64,000 nucleotides of DNA from Actinosynnema sp040640215 (GTDB lineage Bacteria > Actinomycetota > Actinomycetes > Mycobacteriales > Pseudonocardiaceae), in the NCBI RefSeq assembly GCF_040640215.1, contig NZ_JBFABG010000006.1:124001-188000 (forward strand), in the 5' to 3' direction. This document shows, piece after piece, positions 7,311 to 15,852 of this stretch (its first letter is position 1; each line of letters opens with the position of its first letter). The notes below the pieces were generated by a model. That model was not told the origin of the DNA, made no database searches, and saw only the letters and a program-made list of their open reading frames with translations. The translations under genes and the position numbers were made by a program.

Positions 7311-8903
7311 TCACCACGGTCCCAGCAGCACCGCCGCCAGCGCCATCAGCAGCAGCACCGCGAACCCCCGTCCCATCCGGTAGCCGTAGCCGGTGAGCGA
7401 GCGCATCACCAGGCTCCACGCGGTGACCGCCGGGCCCGCCCACCCGACCGCCCGCGCCCGTTCCGCGTACCGCAACCGCTGCTTCTCCACCAGCACGGTG
7501 GCCGCGTCCACCTCCTGCCCGTCCGACCGCAGCACGGCGGCCAGCCGGTCGTAGGCGTCGGGCGTGAACCGCCGGGACGCGCGGCGTAGCTGCACCAGCC
7601 GGCGGCGCACGGCGGGGCCGTCCTCCAGCCGGGGTTCCAACCGCAGGTAGTCGAACCCGGCGAGTTCGACACCGCCGCCCGCGCCCCACAAAAACCGGTT
7701 GTCGTTGAGCAGCGAGCACCGCGCGTACCGCAGGTCGACCCGCCCCCGGGGCGCGTCCTCCACGGCCAGCCCGAGCTCCCCGGTGACCAGCCGGCACGCG
7801 TCCAGCGCCACCGCCCGCGCCGCCAGGTGCGCGCCGCGCAGGTCGACCCGACCGCGCACGGCCGCCCCGGACAGCACCACGGTCCCCTCGGCGGCCAGGT
7901 CGGCCAGCCGCAGCCCGTCGCCGATCCGGGTGTCCCGCAGGTCCAGCGCGAGCCCGCCCGGGTCGTGCAGGGACGCGCCGGACAGGTCGACCCGGCCGCC
8001 GACGTCCATGTCGGACAGCCGGAAGCCGTCGTCGCTGCGGGTGTGCGCCAGGTCGACGTCCCCGGCCACGTGCGCGCGGGCCGCCGACACCCCGCGCAAC
8101 TCCGCGTTCGAGGCGCGCAGGTCGCCGCCGATCCACGTGTCCACCAGTCGCAACCCGGTGTGCACCAGGGCGAACGCCAGGTGCACGTCCCCGGCCACCC
8201 GCGCCCGGTCCAGCGAGAGCGGCTCCTCGTCCACCTGGACCGCGCCCAGCACCAGCGACCCGCCGACGGTCGCGCCGACCAGCGACAGCGACCTCAGCCG
8301 CGCCTCGGTCAGGTCGACGTCACCGGTCAGCCGGGCCCGGTCGGCGACGACATCGGCCAGCCGCGCCTGGCGCAGCGTCACCGCGCCGCCGACCCGCGCG
8401 TCGGCCAGCACCACGGCCCCGGTCGCGGTCACTCCGATGCGCACGTCGTCCTCGCCGAGCACGCCGCCGCCGACCCGCATCCCGCGCCCGTCGAACGCGA
8501 CGCCGTCCGCGCCGTCCAGCACCGCGCCCGCCAGCACCAGGTCCCCGCCCACCGACAGCCGTCGCGCCCGCACGGCGGCGATCCCGCTGTCCCGCAACGA
8601 GATCTCGCCGCCGACGGTCGCGTCGCCGAGCTCGACCGGGCCGTGCACGGACGTGCCGGACAGCACCAGGTCCCCCCGGCACCGCAGGCGGCGCGCGTCC
8701 AGGCCGGGCAGCACGCAGTCGTCGAACTCCAGGCGGCGCACGTGGCCCTCGCTCAGCGCCGGCGGCACGTCGAACCGGCAGCGCGTGAACCGCAGCGCGC
8801 GCAGCGGCGCGTCGTGCGCTTCGAGCACTCCGGTGACGTGGGCATCGAAGAGGTCGACGTCACCGTCCCCGAGTTCCGCGGCCGGGATGTCCCCGGTCGT
8901 CAT
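7311..8903 (-). CDS. Beta-helical repeat protein with C-terminal membrane segment
   Basis: 530 residues. Residues from about 40 to 410 are a ladder of short repeats such as VGGDLVL, VAGDVDLA and LTGDVDLTEARL, the pattern of a right-handed beta-helix related to pentapeptide-repeat proteins. A conserved tail follows (FTPDAYDRLAAVLRSDGQEVDAATVLVEKQRLR) and a final hydrophobic segment (FAVLLLMALAAVLL). Similar actinomycete proteins are often labelled membrane-associated oxidoreductase, a name without support in the sequence. I infer a cytoplasmic scaffold tethered at the membrane. ATG 8903 follows GGGGGATGTG. Alone on the minus strand. Confidence 0.82.
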   Translation of the reverse strand: MTTGDIPAAELGDGDVDLFDAHVTGVLEAHDAPLRALRFTRCRFDVPPALSEGHVRRLEFDDCVLPGLDARRLRCRGDLVLSGTSVHGPVELGDATVGGEISLRDSGIAAVRARRLSVGGDLVLAGAVLDGADGVAFDGRGMRVGGGVLGEDDVRIGVTATGAVVLADARVGGAVTLRQARLADVVADRARLTGDVDLTEARLRSLSLVGATVGGSLVLGAVQVDEEPLSLDRARVAGDVHLAFALVHTGLRLVDTWIGGDLRASNAELRGVSAARAHVAGDVDLAHTRSDDGFRLSDMDVGGRVDLSGASLHDPGGLALDLRDTRIGDGLRLADLAAEGTVVLSGAAVRGRVDLRGAHLAARAVALDACRLVTGELGLAVEDAPRGRVDLRYARCSLLNDNRFLWGAGGGVELAGFDYLRLEPRLEDGPAVRRRLVQLRRASRRFTPDAYDRLAAVLRSDGQEVDAATVLVEKQRLRYAERARAVGWAGPAVTAWSLVMRSLTGYGYRMGRGFAVLLLMALAAVLLGPW

Positions 8904-9363
8904 CACATCCCCCTTCGCCCGGTGCCGGCGGCCCCAGGGTGTGGGCGATGTTAACGGTGCATAGTTACCTCTCCGTCCGCCCCGATGCGGAACCACCCGA
9001 CCGCCGAACGGGTGTCCCACCAGCCACCTCATGCCGGAACGGGGGCGCGAACGGCCCACTCCGAAGGTCTATCTTGAGATCGGGTTGCCGTAGTGGCACC
9101 GCCGTCACAGCACCGCGACCAGCACCCCCACCGCGCCGCGCAGCCGCACGCGCACATCCGTCCCCACTCGCGGGCGATGGTCGCGTGCCCGACCCATCCG
9201 CGAAGGTGTTGTCGCACACCACGACCACCAGGTCGGACAGCGCGTGGTGCACCGCCGCCCACCGGACCACTTTCGCCTCAATTTTCATTGAAGCGACCTT
9301 GGCGACCGGTCCCAGCCGACGTCACGACCGCACCATGACCAGTCGTCGCCTCCCACCGGACGA
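8904..9363. other. Intergenic region with possible decayed frame
   Basis: A minus-strand open frame from 9288 (beginning MKIEAKVVRWAAVHHALSDL) looks protein-like for about 30 residues and then loses coherence, with plausible continuations only in other frames. It may be a gene remnant. No family is recognised. Confidence 0.35.
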
Positions 9364-9412
9364 CGAGAGGGCGGCCCGCCGGGCCGTCCAGACCCGGCGG
9401 GCCGCCCTCTCG
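9364..9412 (-). terminator. Terminator hairpin of the first DHA2 exporter
   Basis: Perfect 20-bp stem with a 9-base loop, 17 bases after the minus-strand exporter stop at 9430. Among the strongest inverted repeats in the window. Confidence 0.85.
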
Positions 9413-9429
9413 AAGACCCGGACCTCGAC

Positions 9430-10995
9430 CTAGACCTCGGCTTTGACCTCGGCTTCGACCTTCGGTTCGGGCAGGTCCAGGCTGGACCGCAGCGTCACCG
9501 GCTTGAGCAGCAGGGCCGCGACCACGCCCACCACCGCGATGCACGCCGAGATCAGGAAGACGTGCCCGGTCGAGTCGCCGTACGCGGCGCGCACGATGTG
9601 CCGCACCCCCTCCGGCAGGGCGCTGAGGTTCAGGCTCCCGCCGCCCCCTCCCGTCGCCGGGATGCCGGCGGCGGTCAGGCCGGTGGTGATCCGCTCCTGG
9701 ACGTCGCGGGCGAGCACCGCGCCGAGCACCGACACGCCGATCGTGCCGCCCAGCGAGCGGAAGAACGCGATGGTCGCGCTGGCCGAGCCGATGTCGCGCA
9801 GGGGAACCGTGTTCTGGACCGCCAGCACCAGGTTCTGCATGCTCATGCCGACTCCGGTGCCGACCAGCAGCATCGCGCCGCCGACCAGGACCAGCGACGT
9901 CTCGTGGTCGATCGTGCCGAGCACCGCGAAACCCGCCACCAGGGTGATCGCGCCCGCCACGATGTAGGGCTTGACCCGCCCGGTCCGGGTGATCATCCGG
10001 CCGCTGATCACCGACGCGCCCAAGACCCCGGCCATCATCGGGATGGTCAGCAGGCCCGCTTCGGTGGGGGTGTAGCCGCGCCCGATCTGGAAGTACTGGC
10101 CGAGGAACACCGCGCCGCCGAACATCGCCATGCCCACCGCGACGCTCGCCAGGATCGCCAGCGCCGTGGTGCGCTTCTTCACGATCTCCAGCGGTACCAC
10201 GGGTTCGGCCGCCCGCGACTCGACGAACACGGCCAGCGCGAGCAGCAGCACCGCGCCGCCCACCATCGCGCCGCTCTGCCACGACACCCAGGCGAACGAG
10301 CCGTCGACGAACGAGATCCAGATGAGCAGCACCGACACGCCCGCCGCGATCAGCGTCGCGCCCAGGTAGTCGATCTTCACGCCGGACCGGCGCGCGGACG
10401 GCACGCGCAGCGTCGCCTGCAACACGAACAGCGCCAGCAGCGCGACCGGCACGCCGATGAAGAAGCACCACCGCCAGCCGAGCCATGCGGTGTCCACGAT
10501 CAGGCCGCCGAGCAGCGGGCCGCCGACCGTGGCGACCGCCATGACCGCGCCCAGGTAACCGTTGTACCGGCCGCGTTCGCGGGGCGGGATCATCGCCGCG
10601 ATGACCACCTGCACCAGCGCCTGGAGGCCGCCGACGCCGATGCCCTGGAACGCGCGGGCGGCGATGAGCTGCTCGGCGTTCTGGGCGAAGCCGCTGATGA
10701 TCGACCCGGCCGCGAAGATCACGATGGCGACCTGCACCATGGTCTTCTTGTCGAACAGGTCGGCCAGCTTGCCCCAGATGGGCGTGGTGGCCGTGGCGGT
10801 GAGCAGGGTCGCGGTGACGACCCACGTGTACTGGGTCTGCGACCCGTCGAGCGCACCGATGATCTGCGGCAGCGCGGTGGACACGACCGTGCTGCTGAGC
10901 ATGGCCACGAACAGCACGAGCAGGAGCCCGCTGAGCGCTTCGAGGATCTGCCGGTGGCTCATCGGTGCGGTGCCTTCGACAGGCGGAGCACTCAT
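9430..10995 (-). CDS. DHA2-family MFS drug exporter (14 TM, EmrB/QacA type)
   Basis: 521 residues with about 14 hydrophobic segments. MFS motif A-like GKLADLFDKKT follows TM2; motif C-like AVMAVATVGGPLLGGLIV and the DHA2 block LGWRWCFFIGVPVALLAL are clear. TM1 has STVVSTALPQIIGAL. Expected role: proton-driven export of drugs or a natural product across the cytoplasmic membrane. ATG 10995 overlaps the MarR stop as ATGA, so the two genes are coupled. It closely resembles the exporter at 17.6-19.1 kb. The tail EPKVEAEVKAEV is a low-complexity acidic/basic repeat. Its substrate cannot be told from sequence. Confidence 0.94.
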   Translation of the reverse strand: MSAPPVEGTAPMSHRQILEALSGLLLVLFVAMLSSTVVSTALPQIIGALDGSQTQYTWVVTATLLTATATTPIWGKLADLFDKKTMVQVAIVIFAAGSIISGFAQNAEQLIAARAFQGIGVGGLQALVQVVIAAMIPPRERGRYNGYLGAVMAVATVGGPLLGGLIVDTAWLGWRWCFFIGVPVALLALFVLQATLRVPSARRSGVKIDYLGATLIAAGVSVLLIWISFVDGSFAWVSWQSGAMVGGAVLLLALAVFVESRAAEPVVPLEIVKKRTTALAILASVAVGMAMFGGAVFLGQYFQIGRGYTPTEAGLLTIPMMAGVLGASVISGRMITRTGRVKPYIVAGAITLVAGFAVLGTIDHETSLVLVGGAMLLVGTGVGMSMQNLVLAVQNTVPLRDIGSASATIAFFRSLGGTIGVSVLGAVLARDVQERITTGLTAAGIPATGGGGGSLNLSALPEGVRHIVRAAYGDSTGHVFLISACIAVVGVVAALLLKPVTLRSSLDLPEPKVEAEVKAEV

Positions 10996-11456
10996 CGAGC
11001 TGCCTCCAAGGTGGAGCCCAGGGCTCCTTCGACGTCGGTGGTGAGCCGGTGCAGGGCCGAGGTGAGCGCCTCGACCTCGTCCGGCGACCAGTCCGCGAGC
11101 GCCCGGGTCATCAGGTCGTCGTACCAGCCCCGCGCCTCGGCGAGGGCGGCGTGCCCGGCGTCGGTGACGACCAGCACGCTGGCCCGCCCGTCGGCCGGGT
11201 CGGCACGCCGCTCGACGAGGCCGTGCGCGACGAGCGCGGCCACCGCCCGGCTGACCGTGGACGGGTCGAGGCCGGTGCGCGACGCCAGTTCCTTGGCGTG
11301 GCACCCGCTCGACCGGTCGATCAGGGTCAGCGTGCCGACCAGGCCGGTCGGCACGGGCGGGTAGTGGTCGGTGCGCTGGTGGCGCACCATCCGCACGATC
11401 TTCATCAGGTCGCGCAGCCGCTCCACGAGCTCCTCGTGCTGCGGGCTGGTGTCCAC
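10992..11456 (-). CDS. MarR-family transcriptional regulator
   Basis: 154 residues from GTG 11456. The winged-helix core is ELASRTGLDPSTVSRAVAALVAHGLVERRADPADGRASVLVVTDAG. MarR proteins are dimeric repressors released by small ligands and often control an adjacent exporter. Its stop overlaps the exporter ATG by four bases. I chose GTG 11456 (preceded by GGGGAAGGGG) over the ATG at 11495, because the latter lies inside an inverted repeat (11475-11495) that is better read as an operator in the leader. It is divergent from a TetR gene. Confidence 0.9.
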   Translation of the reverse strand: MDTSPQHEELVERLRDLMKIVRMVRHQRTDHYPPVPTGLVGTLTLIDRSSGCHAKELASRTGLDPSTVSRAVAALVAHGLVERRADPADGRASVLVVTDAGHAALAEARGWYDDLMTRALADWSPDEVEALTSALHRLTTDVEGALGSTLEAAR

Positions 11457-11474
11457 GTCGACCCCTTCCCCGGA

Positions 11475-11495
11475 ATGCTTGCTTACTACAAGCAT
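11475..11495. promoter_or_regulatory. Inverted repeat, operator candidate 1
   Basis: Arms ATGCTTG and CAAGCAT separated by seven bases, directly upstream of the MarR GTG start. Probable MarR or TetR binding site. Confidence 0.6.
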
Positions 11496-11500
11496 CTATC

Positions 11501-11537
11501 AAACTTGCCCGCTGCGCAAGTTTGCCCAGTGGGCAAA
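11501..11537. promoter_or_regulatory. Two overlapping dyads, operator candidates 2 and 3
   Basis: AAACTTGC and GCAAGTTT with a 7-base spacer (11501-11523), immediately followed by and sharing TTT with TTTGCCC-AGT-GGGCAAA (11521-11537). Both lie in the 99-bp gap between divergent MarR and TetR starts and fit sites for mutual or self regulation. Confidence 0.65.
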
Positions 11538-11555
11538 GCTGTAACCTGGGTCTCG

Positions 11556-12107
11556 ATGAACGACGGACTGCGCGAGCGCAAGAAGGCGGCCACCCGCCAA
11601 GCCCTGCACGAAGCCGCCGTGCGACTCGCGCTCGAACACGGCCCCGACCGGGTCACCGTCGAGTCCATCGCGGACGCCGCCGACGTCTCCCGCCGCACGT
11701 TCTCGAACTACTTCGCGGGCAAGGAGGAGGCGATCTTCCACGGCGACCTGCTGCGCCTGCGCCGCCTGCTCGCCCTGGTCCGCGCCCGCCCGGCCGACGA
11801 GCCGCCGCGCGCCGCGCTCGCCGAGGCCGCGCGGCTCCTGCTGGCCGGGAGCGACCGCCCGGACCCGCTGTGGGTGGCGCAGCGCCGCCTGCTGCGCGGG
11901 CACCCGAGCCTGGTGGCCCACCAGGTGGCCGCGTACGCGGTGGTCGAGCGCGACCTGACCGCCGAGATCGGCGCGCGCGGGCTGGACGACCTGCGGGCCC
12001 GGGTGCTCGCCGCGACGTTCCTCGCGACCTTGCGCGCCGCCACCCAGCACTGGCTGGAGCACCCGGACCGCAGCCTCGCCGAGTGGGTGGCCGAAGCCCT
12101 GACGTAA
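11556..12107 (+). CDS. TetR-family transcriptional regulator
   Basis: 183 residues. The N-terminal helix-turn-helix is classic: RQALHEAAVRLALEHGPDRVTVESIADAADVSRRTFSNYFAGKEEAI. The C-terminal helical ligand domain is variable (LATLRAATQHWLEHPDRSLAEWVAEAL). Divergent from the MarR-exporter operon across three dyads, so it likely represses that operon, itself, or the P450 gene 93 bp downstream on the same strand. ATG 11556 fits the family start MNDGLRERKKAATRQAL; two other TetR proteins here share the LRxRKK opening. Confidence 0.92.
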   Translation: MNDGLRERKKAATRQALHEAAVRLALEHGPDRVTVESIADAADVSRRTFSNYFAGKEEAIFHGDLLRLRRLLALVRARPADEPPRAALAEAARLLLAGSDRPDPLWVAQRRLLRGHPSLVAHQVAAYAVVERDLTAEIGARGLDDLRARVLAATFLATLRAATQHWLEHPDRSLAEWVAEALT

Positions 12108-12200
12108 AAAGCTGAACGTCGTGCACATTCGATACCGTGAGTTACTCCACCACCCTGAGCGATGACCCGGTCACGCACCGGGTCGGGACAGGACTCGCGG

Positions 12201-13472
12201 ATGACCAACCCCACCGTTTCCCCGGAGCGCGGGCCCAACCAGGGCCGGCCGGCCCTGCGGCTACCGCCCGAGTACACCGAGCGCACGCCGGGCCGCCCGT
12301 TCGACCCGGTGGCGCACCAGCGCGACCTCGGTCGGGAAGGGCCGGTGCACGAGGTCGCGATGAACGACGGCGACCGGGCCTGGCTGATCACCGGGCACGA
12401 GCAGGTCCGCGCCCTGCTCGCCGACCCGAGGCTGAGCTCCGACCGGTTCCGCAGCACCCGATTGGTCCAGAAGATGCCGGTGGAGCTGCGCAAGCGCCTG
12501 ATCGCGCCCTCCGTTCGCGCGGGCAACTTCCTCGCCATGGACCCGCCCGACCACACCCGCTACCGGCGGCTGCTGACCGGCCAGTTCACCGTGCGGCGGA
12601 TGCGCGGGCTGGAGCCGCGCATCCACGCGATCGTGACGTCCCACCTGGACGCCATGATCGCGGCCGGATCGCCCGCCGACCTGGTGCCGGCGTTCGCGCT
12701 GCCGGTGCCGTCCCTGGTGATCTGCGAACTGCTCGGCGTGCACTACGAGGACCGCGCCGGTTTCGAGGCGCGCACGTCCACGCTGCTGCGGCTCGACGCC
12801 CCGGTCGAGGACATCGTGCGGGCGGCCGACGAGCAGCGCGCGTTCCTGCTCGAACTGGTGCGGCGCAAGCGCGTCGAGCCCGCCGACGACCTGCTGTCCG
12901 GCCTGATCGAGGCCGAGGCCGCGCTGACCGACGACGAGCTGGCGAACATCGCCAACCTGCTGCTCATCGCGGGCCACGAGACGACCGCCAACATGCTCGC
13001 GCTGGGCACGTTCGCGCTGCTGGAGCACCCGGCGGAACTGGCCCGGCTCCAAGCTGACCCGTCGCTGGCGGACGGCGCGGTCGAAGAGCTGCTCCGGTAC
13101 CTGTCGATCGTGCACCTGGGCCCGATCCGGCTCACCCTGGAGGAGGTGGAGGTCGCCGGCGTCACCATCCCGGCCGACGCCACGGTGGTCATCTCCTTGC
13201 CGATGGCGAACCGCGACCCGCGCACCTACCAGGACCCCGACGCCCTGGCCGTGACCCGGCCGAGGGTGTCGCACCTGGCGTTCGGGCACGGCATCCACCA
13301 GTGCCTGGGCCAGCAGCTCGCCCGGGTGGAGATGGCGGTGGCGTTCACCGAGCTGCTGCGCCGGCTGCCCGGCCTGCGCCTAGCCCTGCCCGCCGGCGAC
13401 GTGCCGCTGCGCAGCGACATGCTCGTGTACGGCGTGCACAGCCTGCCGGTGGCCTGGGACGACGCGATCTAG
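12201..13472 (+). CDS. Cytochrome P450 monooxygenase
   Basis: 423 residues, soluble bacterial type. I-helix oxygen-binding motif AGHETT at 257-262, ExxR motif at 296-299, heme loop FGHGIHQCLG with the ligand Cys at 368. The substrate-recognition region differs from CYPs I can name. Expected role: oxygen- and NAD(P)H-dependent hydroxylation using an external ferredoxin and reductase, neither of which is nearby. ATG 12201 follows GGGACAGGA. It lies downstream of the TetR gene and near an exporter, which suggests detoxification or tailoring of a small molecule that is also exported; that link is inference. Confidence 0.94.
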   Translation: MTNPTVSPERGPNQGRPALRLPPEYTERTPGRPFDPVAHQRDLGREGPVHEVAMNDGDRAWLITGHEQVRALLADPRLSSDRFRSTRLVQKMPVELRKRLIAPSVRAGNFLAMDPPDHTRYRRLLTGQFTVRRMRGLEPRIHAIVTSHLDAMIAAGSPADLVPAFALPVPSLVICELLGVHYEDRAGFEARTSTLLRLDAPVEDIVRAADEQRAFLLELVRRKRVEPADDLLSGLIEAEAALTDDELANIANLLLIAGHETTANMLALGTFALLEHPAELARLQADPSLADGAVEELLRYLSIVHLGPIRLTLEEVEVAGVTIPADATVVISLPMANRDPRTYQDPDALAVTRPRVSHLAFGHGIHQCLGQQLARVEMAVAFTELLRRLPGLRLALPAGDVPLRSDMLVYGVHSLPVAWDDAI

Positions 13473-13800
13473 CTTGGGGTTTGAACGTCTTGGGTCCGGC
13501 GCGTCCACCCCGTTGCTCATGAGCGAAGCCCTTGGTTGATCAACCTTCCCGTCTGGGGAAGAAGATCGGGCCAGGGGCTTCGCCATGATCAGCGTGAACC
13601 ACATCGGGGTGCCGGGCGCGGGTGGGGAGTTGTCGTGGTTCCGACAGGAGGTCCATCGGATCGGGTATTCGGCATCCGAGGACCGGCCTGCCGGAGTCGT
13701 CGATCCGCGTCAGCCTCGGAGCGGGCCGGCATCGAGCTGCCGTAGCTGATTCAGGGTCCATGGTCCGTTGGGCAACGGCCGAGTCGCTACGACGAGACAC
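13473..13800. other. Non-coding and decayed sequence after the P450
   Basis: Contains an inverted repeat with arms GCGAAGCCC (13523-13531) and GGGCTTCGC (13575-13583) enclosing a 12-bp palindrome GGTTGATCAACC; it could be the P450 terminator or the scar of a mobile element end. No intact gene is seen. Confidence 0.45.
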
Positions 13801-14265
13801 ACCGCTGCTCTCCGGCAACGGGGTCCAAGTCGCCGGGAGGCTGGTGCGGGCGTTGTCCAGTCTGCTCACCCCACCGGACGAGCTGCGTTGAGCCGTTGCG
13901 GTGTCCTACTGCGGCGATGCGGCGAGGCAGGTCGACATCGGGGACGTCGAGCGCCAGGAGGTCCTTCGCGCGGACGCTGGTGTCGTTGACGAGCCGCCAC
14001 AGGCTCTTCTCCCGCAAGGGTAGTTGGTCGTGGCCAAGCAGCACCTCCAAGTCGGTGCCGGACGACATCCGTGCGCGCACCGACGTCCGGGGTCGGCGCG
14101 CGGGACGGACCGGCGTTCCAGCCCTGCTCGCGCCACCAGCCGATGGCAGAGCGAAGGCTGTTCAACCGGATGTTCGCGGTCACTGCGGCCGTGTCGCCCC
14201 AGCGTCGCGCGAACCACTCGGCACTCGACCGTGTGGCGGTCTCGTCGCCGAGCGTCGAACCCGAG
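13801..14265 (-). pseudogene. Tyrosine recombinase (integrase) remnant, frameshifted
   Basis: Read on the minus strand, one frame gives an N-terminal SAM-like segment (EWFARRWGDTAAVTANIR, LNSLRSAIGWWREQGW). A second frame continues with the start of a catalytic domain (LPLREKSLWRLVNDTSVRAK, DLLALDVPDVDL, STQLVRWGEQTGQ), where the conserved R of the R-H-R-Y set lies within SVRAKDL. The two parts are separated by a frame change near 14080, and the C-terminal half with the nucleophilic Tyr is missing. Clearly a dead integrase; it marks past mobile DNA. Confidence 0.7.
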
Positions 14266-14300
14266 TGTGCTTGATCAGTCTCTTGTGCCAGGCGAGTGGA

Positions 14301-14325
14301 GAAAGTACTTTCGATATAGAAAGTA
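14301..14325. promoter_or_regulatory. Operator upstream of the membrane protein/regulator pair
   Basis: Overlapping dyads: perfect palindrome GAAAGTACTTTC (14301-14312) and an almost perfect 20-bp inverted repeat 14306-14325 with arms TACTTTC and GAAAGTA. Nineteen bases upstream of the GTG at 14344. A likely binding site for the winged-helix protein encoded by the second gene. Confidence 0.65.
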
Positions 14326-14343
14326 GATTGGAGGGAGGCGATC

Positions 14344-14805
14344 GTGTTGGACGACCCGGAGGAAGGTCTCGCCGCAGTACGCCGCCAGCACGAGGCGATG
14401 GCGGCGCGCATCCACCTGCCGTTGTGGTACCGGGCGCTGTTCGCCGCAACCTGGGCCGGTGTCCTGGCCGGGCCGCTGCTGGCACGCGACCACGACCGGT
14501 TCGGGCTGCCGGCGTTTCCGTACTGGATGGTCACCACGGCGCTGCTCCTAGTGCTGCTGCTGGACTACAGACGTCGGTCCGGACTCCACACACTGGTTCG
14601 CAGCCGGACGTACCCGGCGCTGCGCGAGCAGGTGGTGCCCACGTCGGCGGTGGTCCTGGGCAGCGTGGTCGTGGTGTGGGGACTGACCCTGCTCGGCCTG
14701 CCCTACATGGCGGGCAGTTGCGCGTTGCTCGCGGGCGGCCTCGCCTCCCGGCAGGTGTGGCAGGTCAACAGGGCCATCCGGCTCGACGTCGTGGAAGGGA
14801 GGTGA
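14344..14805 (+). CDS. Integral membrane protein, four TM segments
   Basis: 153 residues. After a charged start come hydrophobic segments at about 30-46, 62-76, 98-117 and 119-135. No Cys-rich or catalytic motif. The GTG start follows GGAGGGAGG. Its stop is immediately followed by, or overlaps, the regulator's start, so the two are co-translated. Such membrane protein plus small winged-helix pairs under a TACTTTC-type dyad occur repeatedly in actinomycetes. Function unknown; perhaps a signal-sensing or regulator-sequestering partner (inference). Confidence 0.78.
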   Translation: MLDDPEEGLAAVRRQHEAMAARIHLPLWYRALFAATWAGVLAGPLLARDHDRFGLPAFPYWMVTTALLLVLLLDYRRRSGLHTLVRSRTYPALREQVVPTSAVVLGSVVVVWGLTLLGLPYMAGSCALLAGGLASRQVWQVNRAIRLDVVEGR

Positions 14806-14807
14806 CC

Positions 14808-15122
14808 GTGCACGACCTCGACCCGACGATCCACCCCCTGCCGAGACTGACCTTGTGCGCGACGCTGGCAGCCGGTCCGGAGTGGACAGAGTTCCACGTC
14901 GCCCGGGACACCACGGGGTTGAGCGACTCCGCCCTGTCCAAGCACGCCCGGACCCTGGAGGGAGTCGGCTATGTCGAGATCCGCAAGGGAGCCGTGGGCC
15001 GCCGTCCCCGAACCTGGCTGCGGCTGACGCCACTGGGACGCTCCCGGTTCGCCGCCCACGTCAGCACGCTGGAACGACTGGCAGCAGGACTCCGCGACAC
15101 CGCAACGGAAACACGGAACTGA
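14808..15122 (+). CDS. Small winged-helix transcriptional regulator
   Basis: About 104 residues. The core LTLCATLAAGPEWTEFHVARD, LSDSALSKHARTLEGVGYVE and GRRPRTWLRLTPLGRSRFAAH is a winged helix of the MarR/PadR-like HTH_34 type. GTG 14808 has GGGAGG six bases upstream; an in-frame GTG at 14802 overlaps the membrane protein stop and is the alternative. Likely autoregulates through the dyads at 14301-14325. The pair sits intact in the middle of decayed genes. Confidence 0.82.
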   Translation: MHDLDPTIHPLPRLTLCATLAAGPEWTEFHVARDTTGLSDSALSKHARTLEGVGYVEIRKGAVGRRPRTWLRLTPLGRSRFAAHVSTLERLAAGLRDTATETRN

Positions 15123-15323
15123 TCCTTGGAAGCGGGACGTGCGGTCGCACCCGGCCGTCTGTCCGCACAACCGCCAACTACCTCCGCTCGTCTCCTCAAT
15201 GCACGCGGCCACCGCGCCGCACAGGGCACCCGCAATAGCGACGGTGCAGGCCAGACCCGCAGTCGCGACACAGGCCGCCGTACAGGCGATGGCGATCCAC
15301 GGCACCACGCCAGCCCGTTCCAT
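15123..15323 (-). other. Candidate Cys-rich hydrophobic small ORF
   Basis: From ATG 15323 the minus strand reads MERAGVVPWIAIACTAAC and continues with alternating Ala/Cys/Ile/Val/Gly, then CIEETSGG and WRLCGQTAGC. The pattern of evenly spaced Cys in a hydrophobic stretch recalls processed antimicrobial or small membrane peptides. It has no strong ribosome site, and the frame stays open far into the antisense of the regulator gene, so a defined end is lacking. It abuts the Imm1 gene. Treated as a candidate only. Confidence 0.3.
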
Positions 15324-15364
15324 GCAGGCGACCACAAGACGATCCAGGGAGGACGACGACCGCC

Positions 15365-15778
15365 GTGGCAACGCTGAGCGCGACCTACGACCGGGCAACC
15401 GGCGACAACCCGATGCCCATCGCCACACACGACGACATCGACACGTTCCTGACACGCCTGGGAGCACTCGCCGCAACCGGACCGGTGCCACCGCTGGCCG
15501 AGGTCGTGGTAGCCGAAGACCCCTACGGGCCGCCCTACCTCTACGTCGGAGTCGGCATCGACGTCGGCTGGGTCCGCGAACCGGGTGAACCCGACCGGTG
15601 GACCATCGGCTCGCCCGACGACACGGGCACCGTGCTCTACGACTACGTCGGCCACGGCGAGGACATCCCAGCCAAGCACCTCGTTCCGCTCGACACCGTC
15701 CGAGCCGTCCTGATCGCCTACCTCACCCACAGCGGCAACGTGCCCTCCGACGACCCCCACCTACGCTCGGCAAACTGA
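15365..15778 (+). CDS. Imm1-family immunity protein
   Basis: 137 residues. The sequence opens with an ATYDRATGDNP motif and has THDDIDTFLTRLGAL, VGVGIDVGWVREPGEPDRWT, TVLYDYVGHGEDIPAKHLVPL and a C-terminal helix ending PSDDPHL, as in actinobacterial Imm1 proteins. Imm1 members neutralise polymorphic-toxin effectors, often deaminases or nucleases, and are normally encoded just 3' of the toxin. GTG 15365 follows GGGAGG. No toxin gene is adjacent, so this is an orphan antidote or a relic of a lost toxin. Confidence 0.75.
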   Translation: MATLSATYDRATGDNPMPIATHDDIDTFLTRLGALAATGPVPPLAEVVVAEDPYGPPYLYVGVGIDVGWVREPGEPDRWTIGSPDDTGTVLYDYVGHGEDIPAKHLVPLDTVRAVLIAYLTHSGNVPSDDPHLRSAN

Positions 15779-15852
15779 CCGCGCACGCCCCAGAAGGGAG
15801 CATCCGACTGCTGTCCCTTCTCGACTTGCAGTCGCGGGAGCAACACCCCGGG

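Noticed and set aside
9029..9288. Candidate minus-strand gene beginning MKIEAKVVRW
   Set aside because: Only the first 30 residues look protein-like; later codon use fits no frame. Kept as a possible remnant, not a gene.
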